A program made the translations under genes and the position numbers. Positions 49,076 through 60,802 of a stretch of 64,000 nucleotides of DNA are shown in pieces. Under the pieces are notes generated by a model that was not told the origin of the DNA, did no database searches, and worked only from the letters and a program-made list of their open reading frames with translations. Numbering within the stretch: position 1 is the stretch's first letter; the number at the start of each line of letters is the position of its first letter. This stretch comes from Clostridium ragsdalei P11 (GTDB lineage: Bacteria > Bacillota > Clostridia > Clostridiales > Clostridiaceae), in contig NZ_LROS01000075.1 in the NCBI RefSeq assembly GCF_001675165.1, positions 1-64,000 on the forward strand, in the 5' to 3' direction.

Positions 49076-49792
49076 TTAAATTCTTTTTATACTTTCAATC
49101 TCATTTTTAGATAATTCCCTATATTCTCCCAAATTTAGATCTTTATCCAACTCCATAGGTCCAAATTTTATTCTCTTTAAATAAACTACATTTTTTCCTA
49201 ATGCATTAAACATTCTTTTAACTTGATGAAACTTTCCTTCCTGTATAGTAACTTCTACCTTAGCACCATCTTCATTCGATTCCATAATATGTAGTTTACC
49301 CGGTAAACATTTATAACCATCTTTTAGTTGTATTCCTTTTTTAAACCTATTTACATCTCTTTCATCCAAATACTTATCTATTTCAGCATAGTAAACTTTG
49401 TCTACATGATTTTTAGGTGATATCATCCTGTGATTTAGCTCACCATCATTTGTAATAAGCAAAAGTCCTTCCGTATCTTTATCTAGCCTTCCTACTGGAA
49501 ATGGTTTAAATGCCTGATACTCAGGCTCTAAAATGTCTATAACTGTTTCATCATAATTGTCAAAAGTTGCCGACACTACTCCTTGAGGCTTATTCATTAA
49601 TAAATATATATTTTTTTTGTACTCTACAACATTACCTCCAACTTCTATTGTGCTTTTATCAGGATCTATTTTCATAGAACTATCTTTTATAACAGTGCCA
49701 TCTATTTTTACTTCTCCATTTTTTACTACAGCTTTTATCTCTTTTCTTGTTCCAAAGCCTAAATTTGCTAAAACCTTGTCTATTCTATCCAT
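49076..49792 (-). CDS. Pseudouridine synthase, RsuA/RluB/E/F family
   Basis: 238 aa from the ATG at 49792 (MDRIDKVLANLGFGTRKEIK); AGGAGGCGAAAAT is immediately upstream, so the longer frame to 49810 is not needed. An S4 RNA-binding domain (about 1-55) precedes the catalytic domain with 'PVGRLDKDTEGLLLITNDG', where the Asp of RLDxxTxGLL is the nucleophile. It ends with 'EGKFHQVKRMFNALGKNVVYLKRIKFGP'. It modifies ribosomal RNA. The 16S versus 23S target is not certain, although length and the S4 start are nearer to RsuA. Confidence 0.92.
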   Translation of the reverse strand: MDRIDKVLANLGFGTRKEIKAVVKNGEVKIDGTVIKDSSMKIDPDKSTIEVGGNVVEYKKNIYLLMNKPQGVVSATFDNYDETVIDILEPEYQAFKPFPVGRLDKDTEGLLLITNDGELNHRMISPKNHVDKVYYAEIDKYLDERDVNRFKKGIQLKDGYKCLPGKLHIMESNEDGAKVEVTIQEGKFHQVKRMFNALGKNVVYLKRIKFGPMELDKDLNLGEYRELSKNEIESIKRI

Positions 49793-49855
49793 ATTTTCGC
49801 CTCCTCTCATATATTATACCCTTTTCTGCATTTATAGAAAATATACTATTATAAT

Positions 49856-50014
49856 TAAGAATTAATAGTTATGGACAATTTTCTTTCGTTAAAACTTCAG
49901 AAAATCTAAAATATAGCGTTATTAAAGCAAAGCTTCAATAAGCTTTAAATATAAGATTTTTCACAGCATAGTGGAGAAAAATCCTCATTCACTATTCACT
50001 TTTAATTATTAATT
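49856..50014. repeat. MITE-like element, family 2, copy 1
   Basis: Terminal inverted repeats TAAGAATTAATA lie at both ends. Internal hairpins are ATTTTCT...AGAAAAT (49875-49899) and GATTTTTC...GAGAAAAATC (49957-49984). The same hairpin order and loop style occur in the element at 55836-55962, with different end sequences. No coding capacity. Confidence 0.55.
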
Positions 50015-50077
50015 CTTAGTCCAAAATTCAGACAATTGACCTAATTACTGCATAAGTATAATTCTTGGCACCGCACA

Positions 50078-50120
50078 AAAATACAGGATATTAATATATT
50101 TTACTAATATCCTGTATTTT
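50078..50120. terminator. Terminator after the transglycosylase gene
   Basis: AAATACAGGATATTA and TAATATCCTGTATTT are perfectly complementary around an 11-nt loop, 55 bp past the stop codon. Confidence 0.75.
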
Positions 50121-50174
50121 GTATAATTAAGTATTTGTTACAATTTTATATAAATGTCATTAGAAAAAGCCCTA

Positions 50175-50849
50175 CTATTTTCCGTAATATTTCATAACTT
50201 TTTGTACATAATCTCTCGTTTCATAAGGTAATCTTGAAATACCCGAAGTACTGCTAACACCCCTAGACTGCAAAGTGCCGGGACCCGCATTATATGCAGC
50301 TAGTGCAAGTTCCTTGTTGTTTCCATACATATTAAGCATTTCTTTTAAGTATTTAGTACCTCCATCTACATTCTGATCTATGTTATATGGGTCACTGACC
50401 CCAAGTTCTCTAGCAGTACCTGGCATAAGCTGCATAAGTCCTTCAGCTCCTGCACCGGATGTAGAATTTGGATTAAAATCAGATTCTTGTTTTATAACTG
50501 CCTTTATTAAATTAGCATCCACCCCGTATTTTCTTGAAGCATTTGCAATTGCCTCATCAATACTTGCAGACCCACTCTGTATGTCACTTTTTACACTATT
50601 ATAGACAGTATTTAACCTTTGGCCTGCCCCATATCCTAGTTTACTAAGATCTTCTTGTCCCAAATTTAATTTAGACAAGTCAATATTTCCACTGCTGTCT
50701 GATAATGCTTTAGTTAAGCTTTCCATTACAAGTTGAAAGGAATCAGAATCTCCAAAGGCTTGTTTTAATATTTGAGTCATCATCTCATATTGTAATACTT
50801 TTTGAAGATTTGTATTTTGATTCTCATTACTTACGTTATTTACACTCAT
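50175..50849 (-). CDS. Lytic transglycosylase (SLT/goose-lysozyme fold)
   Basis: 224 aa. The C-terminal SLT domain (about 105-224) has catalytic Glu in '[38 protein letters not shown]', then '[13 protein letters not shown]' and '[17 protein letters not shown]'. It cleaves peptidoglycan. The N-terminal ~100 residues are a Gln/Ser-rich region without a recognisable signal peptide, so export would need a non-classical route or a flagellar-type partner. Confidence 0.92.
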   Translation of the reverse strand: MSVNNVSNENQNTNLQKVLQYEMMTQILKQAFGDSDSFQLVMESLTKALSDSSGNIDLSKLNLGQEDLSKLGYGAGQRLNTVYNSVKSDIQSGSASIDEAIANASRKYGVDANLIKAVIKQESDFNPNSTSGAGAEGLMQLMPGTARELGVSDPYNIDQNVDGGTKYLKEMLNMYGNNKELALAAYNAGPGTLQSRGVSSTSGISRLPYETRDYVQKVMKYYGK

Positions 50850-50918
50850 TTTTTCACCTGCTTAAAAACATAATCTACTCATTTTCATCGTATTAATATA
50901 TGATAACTTTATACCCAT

Positions 50919-52922
50919 TCAATTAACTTTAAAGGAAAATATGGTATAATCTTCATAAAACACTTTATTGTACTGGCTTTTACTAAGTACAAGCACTTTG
51001 TATTCGTCTTTTTCAAAGGGAATAAATGTATAGTAATTTTTTTTACTATAGTTTTGAACTAAATTCCAATCCCCTTTTTCCATTATATAAAATTCATATA
51101 GTACATCTTTACCCCCTTCACTATGAGCTGTAAATATAACTGGTTTATTGCATATAAAATCTGCACTGTCACAGGTTATTCTCGTATTTGTTACAGGTAG
51201 TGCTTCATTTACTTTAATTGTAACTTCCTTTTTGCAATCAAATTCTCTGGTTCCTTTAACATTTTTTGCAAATATATCTACCTTATATCTACCACTGTAT
51301 TTTGGTATAAACACATAGGTCTTTTCACTCACAAAATCCGTCTCTTCCACCTGATGATTATTTATATTAAGCACATATTTCATAACCACATTTCTAGTAT
51401 TTTGAACTATACAATTTATAGAAATTTTATCTCCTACTAAATAATACTCTCTTGCTGGATACAACACATAATCAATTGCAGCAGGTATATAGCTTAGGAC
51501 CGTTATATTTATTATGGAATGACAGTCGTATTCTCTCTTTGAATATTTATCTTTTACTCTAACCTCCAGTTCATAATTCCCTTCCTTTTTAGGAATAAAT
51601 TTCATGTGGTTATTTTTACAATAATTTATTTTGTATAACTCTGCTGCCTTTTCCCTTATTATAAATGAGTATCTAAGATCCACCCCTCCCGATGCTTCTA
51701 CCTCTACATTAATATTTTCATTTATTAGCACATGGTCATTTTTATCCATTAAAACTTTTTCAATTTTGACAGGTTCATCGCTTCTCTCATCTATAACATA
51801 ATTTAAATGTTCCATAGCCTCATAACTTCCCTGAAAGGATTTATCCTTCACCATCAAAGTTATCTTGTAATCTCCTGGAGCCTTACTTTCCCAAACATAA
51901 CTATTAGAATGAGTATATCCAGAATCGTCACTGGATTTCCCATAAATTATGTACCTGTATAAAAGCTCTCTTCCACCTATAGTTTCAGCCTTTAAAGTTA
52001 CTTTTGTTCCACATAATTGTGGGTAATTTATATCTGTAATAAAACTTTTTATATAAATTTTACTGTACTTTTTAACTTCAAAATTAAGCATAGCCCTATC
52101 GTCAAATTTATTTTGGGAGTACATGTCTTTTACCATACATAAGAGCTTGTACTCACCGCTCTTATGTTCCACATAACTTACCGTCCTCTTGGTAGAATAA
52201 TTTTGTACACACTGTACCTGGCCATTAGAACTTATTTTAAAAAATTTATAAAGTATAGTTCTATCTATATCATACTGTGCATCTACTTGAAAAGTAAGTT
52301 CAGAATCTTCTAAAATTTTACCAGTCAGACACTTAAAATCCGTTATCCTAATTTCTTTTAGGGGAAGCACCTGAAATTCTTCAATTTTAAAGTCATCATA
52401 TTTATTTTTTGAGTCCACATTTTTACACTCTACTAATATTTGACATTTTCCGTCACTTTTAACTGTCCAGGAAAGTGTATTTTCAGCACAATAGTCTTTT
52501 ATCATTTCCCATTCATCTTTTATTTTTATCCAGTATCTAAACATAAGAGGCATTTTAGATGTATTAACTGTTATATTTAATTTATCACCTAATTTTAATT
52601 TCTTCTTATCCATATGTACAGCAGTTATTAATTTTTCCTCTACTTTTCCTATTACATAGTCCATCCTGGATACATAATCAAAGCTTTTACTTCCATTTAA
52701 CTTTTTAGCTTGTACCATTAATATATACTTTCCTTCATTCTTTGGAATCCACTCTACACTCTCATTTTTTGTAAAATCCTTTAATACACTCCAGGTTCCA
52801 TTGCATCCAATCATATACTTATAAACAAGTTTTTCTTTTAAGTCATTATATATATTTATAATAATTTTTGATTTTTGCTCCTGTGGACTTTCTAGATTAC
52901 AGCTTATAGCAAGTTCATTCAT
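50919..52922 (-). CDS. Triple-tyrosine (Y_Y_Y) repeat protein
   Basis: 667 aa made of about seven tandem beta-sandwich units of roughly 90 residues. Each has a 'LxYKY/YRYII...W...Y(C/S)xxNxxxWxPxxxGKYxLxVxAKDxxSxxxYDD' pattern, for example 'LVYKYMIGCNGTWSVLKDF', 'LMFRYWIKIKDEWEMIKDY' and 'VLYEFYIMEKGDWNLVQNY'. This matches the Y_Y_Y domain found in two-component sensors and in clostridial surface proteins. No signal peptide or anchor is visible. It lies 69 bp upstream of the transglycosylase on the same strand. A cell-wall binding or secreted role is inferred. Confidence 0.85.
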   Translation of the reverse strand: MNELAISCNLESPQEQKSKIIINIYNDLKEKLVYKYMIGCNGTWSVLKDFTKNESVEWIPKNEGKYILMVQAKKLNGSKSFDYVSRMDYVIGKVEEKLITAVHMDKKKLKLGDKLNITVNTSKMPLMFRYWIKIKDEWEMIKDYCAENTLSWTVKSDGKCQILVECKNVDSKNKYDDFKIEEFQVLPLKEIRITDFKCLTGKILEDSELTFQVDAQYDIDRTILYKFFKISSNGQVQCVQNYSTKRTVSYVEHKSGEYKLLCMVKDMYSQNKFDDRAMLNFEVKKYSKIYIKSFITDINYPQLCGTKVTLKAETIGGRELLYRYIIYGKSSDDSGYTHSNSYVWESKAPGDYKITLMVKDKSFQGSYEAMEHLNYVIDERSDEPVKIEKVLMDKNDHVLINENINVEVEASGGVDLRYSFIIREKAAELYKINYCKNNHMKFIPKKEGNYELEVRVKDKYSKREYDCHSIINITVLSYIPAAIDYVLYPAREYYLVGDKISINCIVQNTRNVVMKYVLNINNHQVEETDFVSEKTYVFIPKYSGRYKVDIFAKNVKGTREFDCKKEVTIKVNEALPVTNTRITCDSADFICNKPVIFTAHSEGGKDVLYEFYIMEKGDWNLVQNYSKKNYYTFIPFEKDEYKVLVLSKSQYNKVFYEDYTIFSFKVN

Positions 52923-53100
52923 CTACATCATCCCCCATGTAAAATAATATTCCTAGGAACTAATTCCCATAAATTTATTATACTATAGTTCCATATTCTG
53001 TAATAGTATTTTTTGTATATTTCTATTATAATTTAACACTAGGTCAATAAATTGGAATATTTCAATCTATCACAATATTGAGACTTAGCTAAAATCAAAA

Positions 53101-53138
53101 ATACTCCCTTTAAAAGTAAACTACTTTAAAAGGAGTAT
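53101..53138. terminator. Hairpin after the yaiI-like gene and its foldback element
   Basis: ATACTCC and GGAGTAT flank TTTAAAGTA / TACTTTAAA, giving a stem of about 16 bp with one bulge and a 4-nt loop. Confidence 0.6.
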
Positions 53139-53179
53139 CCTATTCTCGTTTGTAAAAATTATCTACACTAATTAGCCTT

Positions 53180-53340
53180 AGGCATTTGAAAGAAAATAAC
53201 AAGTCAAAAATGCGAAGGATATTTTTTATCTGACAAGGAGGCAGGTTCCGCAGATAGTGAATCCTATCTAAGGGTTCTACCGACGCAGTCTGATAAAAAA
53301 TAGGCTAGCATACTGACTAGTTATTTCTTTGAAAATGCCT
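53180..53340. repeat. Large foldback (MITE-like) element overlapping the 3' end of a gene
   Basis: The left arm (AGGCATTTGAAAGAAAATAAC...ATATTTTTTATCTGAC, 53180-53234) pairs imperfectly with the right arm (53290-53340). Blocks shared in inverted order are AGGCATTT, ATAAC.AGTCA, ATGC and TATTTTTTATC.GAC. A structured centre holds a smaller AGATAG/CTATCT hairpin. The right arm contains the stop codon and last six codons of the yaiI-like gene. Confidence 0.8.
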
Positions 53341-53773
53341 TATACCTGGATATTAATTTAAGTAAATTTTTTTCAAGTCTCTCATCATCTTGTTTTGTCC
53401 TTTTCTTAGGGCTGAAAGTTTTTCCCCCTGACCTTCTTATTTTTGAAGATATATGTCTTTCAAAAAGAAGTTGATCCATATTATTGTCATCATATATGTA
53501 CCCTTTAGGATTTATAGCATAAGCTTTTTTACCTAAAGTCATAGCTGCTACCCCATAATCCTGACTTATAACTATATCTCCACTTTCAACTTTATTTATA
53601 AGAACCATATCTACACTTTGAAATCCACCATCCACGTACTTAATAGTACTATAATTGCTGCTTAAAATATGATTTATATCGCAGTACATTATAACTTCCA
53701 CATTGTTTTCTCTAGCAACATTTTCTATTATAGACTTTCCAGGACAGGCATCTGCATCTACTAATATTTTCAT
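53321..53773 (-). CDS. YaiI/YqxD (UPF0178) family protein
   Basis: 150 aa. Typical family landmarks: 'MKILVDADACPGKSIIENVARENNVEV', 'MVLINKVESGDIVISQDYGVAAMTLGKKAYAINPKGYIYDD' and 'RRSGGKTFSPKKRTKQDDERLEKNLLKLI'. It is a PIN-like fold, with a nuclease role suggested but not established. The conserved family end is followed by SRYKAFSKK, of which the last codons come from the right arm of the foldback element at 53180-53340. Confidence 0.92.
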   Translation of the reverse strand: MKILVDADACPGKSIIENVARENNVEVIMYCDINHILSSNYSTIKYVDGGFQSVDMVLINKVESGDIVISQDYGVAAMTLGKKAYAINPKGYIYDDNNMDQLLFERHISSKIRRSGGKTFSPKKRTKQDDERLEKNLLKLISRYKAFSKK

Positions 53774-53812
53774 CTAATCCACAACGTATAATTTTACGTA
53801 TTTTCTCCTTTA

Positions 53813-54013
53813 CTATTGATTTCTTTTTTGTCCCATCTTTCCGAAGGTAATCTTTAGCAAAAGCATAAGTCCTCCAAGACACCCACCTGACAATAAAGAA
53901 ATGCCAATAATTTTAAAAACTGATCCTAAATTTTTATCCTGCAGGTTAATAAAATATAACACAAAAAATATAAGTGTAAATATTACAAATCTTTTTATAA
54001 AATACTTTTTCAA
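53813..54013 (-). CDS. Small membrane protein, 66 aa
   Basis: Two membrane helices are visible (about 8-24 and 33-55), with a basic C terminus (KMGQKRNQ) and a GGGGGAAG ribosome site. No family is recognised. It is 39 bp upstream of the yaiI-like gene and may be co-transcribed with it. Confidence 0.65.
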   Translation of the reverse strand: MKKYFIKRFVIFTLIFFVLYFINLQDKNLGSVFKIIGISLLSGGCLGGLMLLLKITFGKMGQKRNQ

Positions 54014-54146
54014 ATAACTTCCCCCTACACCTATAAAATATATTACAACACTTCCTATTATATATTATATTTACACATTTAACAGATAATTTATAAAAAT
54101 ATTTCTAGAATTTCTCATTTGAAAGCTGCTTTATAGTTTTTCTAAC

Positions 54147-54281
54147 TTAAAAATCAACTTACACTCAGTCATATTTTTACAATAATGAAGCTCTTTTAAA
54201 TTTTTTGCTTAGCCTTATCAAAATGTTTAACGAGCTTAAGGTTGCAAAAAATATCCGAAGTATAAGTTGATTTTTGCTTAA
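54147..54281. repeat. Long imperfect foldback element downstream of pgi
   Basis: The arms AAAATCAACTTACACT...ATATTTTT (54149-54178) and AAAAAATAT...AGTATAAGTTGATTTTT (54247-54275) are inverted copies. The centre has a weaker GAAGCTC/GAGCTTA pairing. It starts 6 bp after the pgi stop codon and may double as its terminator. Confidence 0.65.
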
Positions 54282-54286
54282 AAACT

Positions 54287-55639
54287 CTATATCTGTTTTT
54301 CAAGTTCTAATTTCATATTTTCATAACCAGGTTTTCCAAGGAGTGCAAACATATTTTTCTTATATTTTTCAACACCAGGTTGATCAAAAGGGTTTATTCC
54401 CATAAGATAGCCGCTTACAGCACATGACTTTTCAAAGAAATACACCATATGTCCAAAATAATACGCTGTCAATTCAGGTACATTTAATACTATACAAGGT
54501 ACATTTCCATCACTATGGGCTAAAACTGCACCTCTAAAGGCTTGTTGGTTTACAAAGTTCATAGTTTTTCCTGCAATAAAATTTAATCCATCAAGGTTTC
54601 CTTCATCTAACTTTATTGTAACCTCTTTTCTTGGCTTCTCAACATTTATAAAGGTTTCAATTAAACTTCTAAATCCGTCTTGTATATATTGTCCCATAGA
54701 ATGAAGATCTGTTGAAAAATCTACTGCTGCTGGAAATATTCCTCTATTATCTTTTCCTTCACTCTCTCCATACAGTTGTTTCCACCATTCTCCAAAATAA
54801 TGCAAACATGGTTCAAAATTAGCTAATATTTCTATAGATTTACCCTTTCTCTGTAAAATATTTCTCACTGCTGCATATTTATAGGCATCATTTTTATCTA
54901 ACTTTGAATTTCCATAGGCAATAACTGCATCTGCAGCACCTTGCATTAATTGATCTATATTAATGCCGGCTACAGCTATTGGAAGCATCCCTACTGCTGT
55001 GAGTACAGAAAATCTTCCTCCAACATCATCTGGAATTACAAAGGTTTCATATCCTTCCATATCTGCCACAGATTTTAGTGCACCTTTTTTCTTATCCGTT
55101 GTAGCAAATATTCTTTCCTTTGCTCCCTCATGGCCATATTTATTTTCAACTAATTCTCTAAGCATTCTAAATGCTATGGCAGGTTCTGTTGTGGTACCTG
55201 ATTTGGATATTACATCAACAGATATATCTTTTCCCTCTATAACTTCCATAAAGTCTGCCATATAAGTTGAACTCATATTATTTCCCAGATAATATATTGC
55301 AGGACCACCTCTTTTTTCTCTAGGCAAATTATTATAGAAAGTATGACTTAACATTTCTATAGCTGCTCTAGATCCCAGGTAAGACCCTCCTATTCCTACA
55401 ACTACAAGGACATCAGAATTGTCTCTAATTTTTTTCGCACATTTTTTTATTCTCTCAAACTCTTCTCTATCATAATTTAGAGGTAAACCAATCCATCCTG
55501 TAAATTCACCGCCTATTCCTGTTTTCTTATGCAACATTTCATGAGCCTGATTTATAAAAGGTTCCAAGGCTTCTATCTCATAATTTTTTAAATAATTCTC
55601 ACATTTACTCAAATCCAAGTTTAAACATCCTTTAAACAT
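54287..55639 (-). CDS. pgi: Glucose-6-phosphate isomerase
   Basis: 450 aa, the shorter Gram-positive form. It interconverts glucose-6-P and fructose-6-P in glycolysis and gluconeogenesis. Motifs are '[19 protein letters not shown]', '[20 protein letters not shown]', '[20 protein letters not shown]' and, near the C terminus, '[20 protein letters not shown]'. It is monocistronic. Confidence 0.97.
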   Translation of the reverse strand: MFKGCLNLDLSKCENYLKNYEIEALEPFINQAHEMLHKKTGIGGEFTGWIGLPLNYDREEFERIKKCAKKIRDNSDVLVVVGIGGSYLGSRAAIEMLSHTFYNNLPREKRGGPAIYYLGNNMSSTYMADFMEVIEGKDISVDVISKSGTTTEPAIAFRMLRELVENKYGHEGAKERIFATTDKKKGALKSVADMEGYETFVIPDDVGGRFSVLTAVGMLPIAVAGINIDQLMQGAADAVIAYGNSKLDKNDAYKYAAVRNILQRKGKSIEILANFEPCLHYFGEWWKQLYGESEGKDNRGIFPAAVDFSTDLHSMGQYIQDGFRSLIETFINVEKPRKEVTIKLDEGNLDGLNFIAGKTMNFVNQQAFRGAVLAHSDGNVPCIVLNVPELTAYYFGHMVYFFEKSCAVSGYLMGINPFDQPGVEKYKKNMFALLGKPGYENMKLELEKQI

Positions 55640-55835
55640 ATCTTACCTCCATAATTGTGTATCTATAAAATAGTTTATACTAAAAACCTTAAAAAATTAA
55701 TAAATTTGCCTTTTATTTTTACTTTTTATCTCTTAATATATATTAATTTTTCTAATACACTATTCCTTAACTCAACTTTCGCACATATAAAATTTTGACT
55801 TAATATAAAAATATTGCGAAACAATTTTCTTAAAG

Positions 55836-55962
55836 AACAAAGTTCAAATATCAAATAAGGATAATTTTCTTCCTAACGTCAGAAAATATTAAAATTATAG
55901 ATTTCCTGAGGTACGATGGAAATCATCTTTATCTGTTCTTTGTTATTTGAACTTTGTTATTT
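55836..55962. repeat. MITE-like element, family 2, copy 2
   Basis: The ends AACAAAGTTCAAATATCAAA and, inverted at the right, AACAAAGTTCAAATAACAAA form terminal inverted repeats. Inside are ATTTTCT...AGAAAAT and GATTTCC...GGAAATC hairpins in the same order as in 49856-50014. Non-coding. Confidence 0.6.
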
Positions 55963-56023
55963 TTAAAAGCTTTGCTTCGCAAAGTTTTTAAACTGCGAAA
56001 GTTAAGTATTAATATATTACATA

Positions 56024-56067
56024 TTAAAAGTGTATCACAACCATATACTGTTATGATACACTCTTAA
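56024..56067. terminator. Hairpin upstream of pgi, downstream of the transducer gene
   Basis: AGTGTATCA and TGATACACT pair around a 16-nt loop, with T-rich DNA at the minus-strand 3' side. It would terminate transcripts from the transducer gene after repeat copy B. Confidence 0.55.
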
Positions 56068-56074
56068 ATACATT

Positions 56075-56207
56075 TTTATCCGATGACTACCTGCTCTAAC
56101 ATTCCCACTTCTCCAAGTGTACGTTGAGAGCAGCTACGTCCCTGGATAACGATTTCTAAGCATCAGCTGAAGTCAAAACTCCATCTGATGCCAAGAACTC
56201 TGTTTAT
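56075..56207 (-). repeat. Dispersed structured repeat, copy B (~133 bp)
   Basis: On the minus strand it runs AAACAGAGTTCTTGGCATCAG ... CAGGGACGTAGCTGCTCTCA ... AGAGCAGGTAGTCATCGGATAAA. It has the same ends as copies A and C, with an intermediate length. Confidence 0.75.
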
Positions 56208-56220
56208 AATATAATGTCCT

Positions 56221-57372
56221 TTACAATTTATGTGCAATTTTATTTAATTCTGCTGACATAGAAGTCAATTCTTGTATACTCGCCGTAATCTCTTCTGTAG
56301 CAGAAGCTTGTTCTTGACTTTCTGATAAAGAACCCTGGCTTTTTTCACGAGTTTCATCAACTTTCTGTTTGATGCTATCCGTTAATTTCTTAATTTGTGG
56401 AACTGTATCTTTTGATTGTTTAGATAATTTTCTTATTTGCTGTGCAACAACTTCAAAGCCTTTTCCGTTTTCTCCTGCTCTAGCTGACTCTATGGCAGCA
56501 TTCAAGCCAAGCATATTTGTTTCATCAGCAATATTTTTTATAAACACTGATACTTTGTTAATTTCTTCGGACAAATTTATTACTTCCTTAATACCATTAT
56601 TAAGATCCATTTCATTTGAGTGTATGTTTGTTGCAGATATTGATAACTGTTCAATTGCAGAAGCAATTCCAGAAATACCACTTTCAAGATTAGCAGACAT
56701 ATCTCTTAGATCACCTGCAACTTTTTTTGGAATCATTATTCCTAATGTGGCCACAATTTCATTTGAATTTTCTTCATCGAACAATGGTAAACATGTAACT
56801 AAAGTAGGGATTCCATACTTTGAACTGTCAAATTCTAGTGTAACTTGCTTTTTCTTATCTATAACCTCTTTTGCAATGTCACCTTCTATTAATTTATATC
56901 CTACAACTACAGTAGGAATATCAAACTGTTTTGATGCTTGTCTATACATTACTTTATATAAATCAGTCAAATAGATAAAAGCTCCTTCTGGAAACATTTC
57001 GGATAAAACAGGTGCAAAATTATTAAAGGATTTTGCTACAGGGTGAAGCCTTGGAAATACAATTGAAAGTGCTCCAACAACTTTCCCATTTTCATCAACT
57101 AAGGGTTCTGCAATTGTCTTTAATCTTACCCCATAAAGATATCTGGGAATATTTTCTGTCAATGTTCTATTTTCTTTCATTGCTCTACTTACTACACTGT
57201 TTGAATTTAATTTATCACCAACCTTAAACATATCCAAATTAAATTGTTTTGATGCTTTTCTCCATGTAAATGTGTCTCCTTCAATAATTAGATATAACAC
57301 TCCACCAGGTATCATATCTAATTGCAATTCTAATATAGCTTTTAACTGTTCCAGTATGTTTATGGAAATCAT
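56221..57372 (-). CDS. Soluble methyl-accepting chemotaxis-type transducer
   Basis: 383 aa without membrane helices. Two related N-terminal sensor halves are visible: '[22 protein letters not shown]' (about 32-53) and '[24 protein letters not shown]' (about 145-168), a probable internal duplication. The C-terminal MCP signalling hairpin has the conserved tip '[37 protein letters not shown]'. It should signal to CheA/CheW in response to a cytoplasmic ligand or redox cue. The ATG has GGAAGGGAT upstream. It is monocistronic. Confidence 0.9.
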   Translation of the reverse strand: MISINILEQLKAILELQLDMIPGGVLYLIIEGDTFTWRKASKQFNLDMFKVGDKLNSNSVVSRAMKENRTLTENIPRYLYGVRLKTIAEPLVDENGKVVGALSIVFPRLHPVAKSFNNFAPVLSEMFPEGAFIYLTDLYKVMYRQASKQFDIPTVVVGYKLIEGDIAKEVIDKKKQVTLEFDSSKYGIPTLVTCLPLFDEENSNEIVATLGIMIPKKVAGDLRDMSANLESGISGIASAIEQLSISATNIHSNEMDLNNGIKEVINLSEEINKVSVFIKNIADETNMLGLNAAIESARAGENGKGFEVVAQQIRKLSKQSKDTVPQIKKLTDSIKQKVDETREKSQGSLSESQEQASATEEITASIQELTSMSAELNKIAHKL

Positions 57373-57578
57373 AATAAATCCCTTCCTTCCTACCCCAATT
57401 ATAAAATATTTGTAAATTTGTGGCCTAATTTAAGTTATAATTGTTTATTCTGTCGTAATTTAAATAATCATATATTTTCAGTATATTATAAAAATTTAAT
57501 TCTATCAATTACTAATATGCCTTATTAATACTCAATTTGGTTGACTTTTCTAGGTAAATTTTTTCATATATACAAAAA

Positions 57579-57622
57579 TAGAGTGCTGCAAAACTACTTT
57601 AAAAAGTATTTCTACAGCACTC
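57579..57622 (-). terminator. Terminator after guaA
   Basis: On the minus strand GGAGTGCTGTAGAAATACTTTTT and its complement ending GCAGCACTC pair with minor bulges and are followed by TATTTTTG. Confidence 0.8.
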
Positions 57623-57659
57623 CATTTTTACTAATATTAAATTTTAATATATTTACCTT

Positions 57660-59192
57660 TTATTCCCATTCAATAGTAGAAGGTGGTTTTGAAGTTACAT
57701 CATAAACAATTCTGTTTACTCCTTTAACTTCATTTACTATCCTTCTACTTACTTTATCTAAAACATCATAAGGTATTCTTGCCCAATCACAAGTCATGGC
57801 ATCACTGGATACTACAGCCCTCAGTGCAACTGTATAGCAATAAGTTCTTTCGTCCCCCATTACTCCAACAGAACGTATATTAGGAAGGCAAGCAAAATAC
57901 TGCCATATCTTTTCATCTAGTCCTGCAATAGCTATTTCTTCTCTAAATATAGCATCTGCTTCTCTTGTTATTGCAAGCTTTTCTTCAGTAATTTCTCCAA
58001 GTACTCTTATAGCAAGACCAGGTCCTGGGAAAGGCTGTCTCCAAACCAATTTATGAGGTATACCAAGCTTTTCTCCTACTGCCCTAACTTCGTCTTTAAA
58101 CAATTCTCTAAGAGGTTCTATAAGCTTAAAATCCATGTCTTCTGGAAGTCCACCTACGTTATGATGGCTCTTTATAGTTGCAGAGGTTCCAAGACCGCTC
58201 TCAACTACATCCGGGTATATAGTGCCTTGAACTAAGAAGCTTATATCTCCTAGTTTTTTAGCTTCTTCTTCAAATACCCTTATAAACTCTTCTCCTATTA
58301 TCTTTCTCTTCTTTTCAGGATCTGATACACCTTCTAATTTCCCTAAAAATCTATCTCTAGCATTTACTCTTATAAAGTTCATGTCAAACTGCTTTTTAAA
58401 TACATGCTCTACCTGATCGCCTTCATCTTTTCTCAAAAGGCCATGATCTACAAATATACAGGTAAGCTGCTTACCTACAGCCTTATGTACAAGAACTGCT
58501 GCCACAGAAGAATCAACTCCACCGGACATGGCACATATTACTTTCTTATTTCCGACTTTTTCCCTTATTAACTTTATCTTTTCATCTGCAAAGGAAGACA
58601 TAGACCAATCTCCCTTTAAATTGCATACCTTAAATAAGAAGTTAGAAAGCATTTTTCTTCCAAAAGGTGTGTGTTCAACTTCAGGATGGAATTGAACTCC
58701 ATATATTTTTTTATCAGTGTTTTCTATTGCTGCAACAGGACATCCATTGGTCTTTGCTATTACTTTAAATCCTTTTGGAGGTTCTGATACAACATCTGTA
58801 TGACTCATCCATGAGATTTGATTTTTATCTATATTAGAAAATAAAGCACTATCTGCATCAAGTTCTATCTTTGTCTTTCCGTATTCCCTTACTTCTGCAC
58901 TTTTAACTTTTCCGCCTAATATATTGCATATAAGTTGATGTCCATAACATATGCCTAAAATAGGTACTCCCAATTTAAATACCTCTTCACTTATTCTAGG
59001 AGCATTTTCACCATATACGCTATTTGGTCCACCTGTAAATATTATTCCATTAGGATTTTTTTCCTTTATCTTATCTATAGAGCAAGTATAGGGAAGTATT
59101 TCGCAGTATACATTATTTTCTCTAACTCTTCTTGCTATGAGTTGATTATATTGTCCACCAAAATCAACTACAACGACCATTTCCTTTTCCAT
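57660..59192 (-). CDS. guaA: GMP synthase (glutamine-hydrolysing)
   Basis: 510 aa from the ATG at 59192, set by AGGAGGAAGTTC just upstream. It converts XMP to GMP. The class I amidotransferase domain (1-190) has Cys in '[12 protein letters not shown]' and '[14 protein letters not shown]'. The PP-loop ATP-pyrophosphatase is '[20 protein letters not shown]', and the dimerisation domain ends '[14 protein letters not shown]'. It follows guaB by about 90 bp, so the two final steps of GMP synthesis are probably expressed together. Confidence 0.97.
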   Translation of the reverse strand: MEKEMVVVVDFGGQYNQLIARRVRENNVYCEILPYTCSIDKIKEKNPNGIIFTGGPNSVYGENAPRISEEVFKLGVPILGICYGHQLICNILGGKVKSAEVREYGKTKIELDADSALFSNIDKNQISWMSHTDVVSEPPKGFKVIAKTNGCPVAAIENTDKKIYGVQFHPEVEHTPFGRKMLSNFLFKVCNLKGDWSMSSFADEKIKLIREKVGNKKVICAMSGGVDSSVAAVLVHKAVGKQLTCIFVDHGLLRKDEGDQVEHVFKKQFDMNFIRVNARDRFLGKLEGVSDPEKKRKIIGEEFIRVFEEEAKKLGDISFLVQGTIYPDVVESGLGTSATIKSHHNVGGLPEDMDFKLIEPLRELFKDEVRAVGEKLGIPHKLVWRQPFPGPGLAIRVLGEITEEKLAITREADAIFREEIAIAGLDEKIWQYFACLPNIRSVGVMGDERTYCYTVALRAVVSSDAMTCDWARIPYDVLDKVSRRIVNEVKGVNRIVYDVTSKPPSTIEWE

Positions 59193-59283
59193 GAACTTCC
59201 TCCTAACCAATTATAGAAAATCATTTTATATTAAACATTACAAATACAATTATATTATAAAAACTTCTATTGGACTATAATTT

Positions 59284-60738
<1,455 letters not shown>

Positions 60739-60802
60739 TTAAAATCACTCCTAAATCATAATATAATATATTTCTGCTTAATCATTTTTGATAAGATTTA
60801 AT

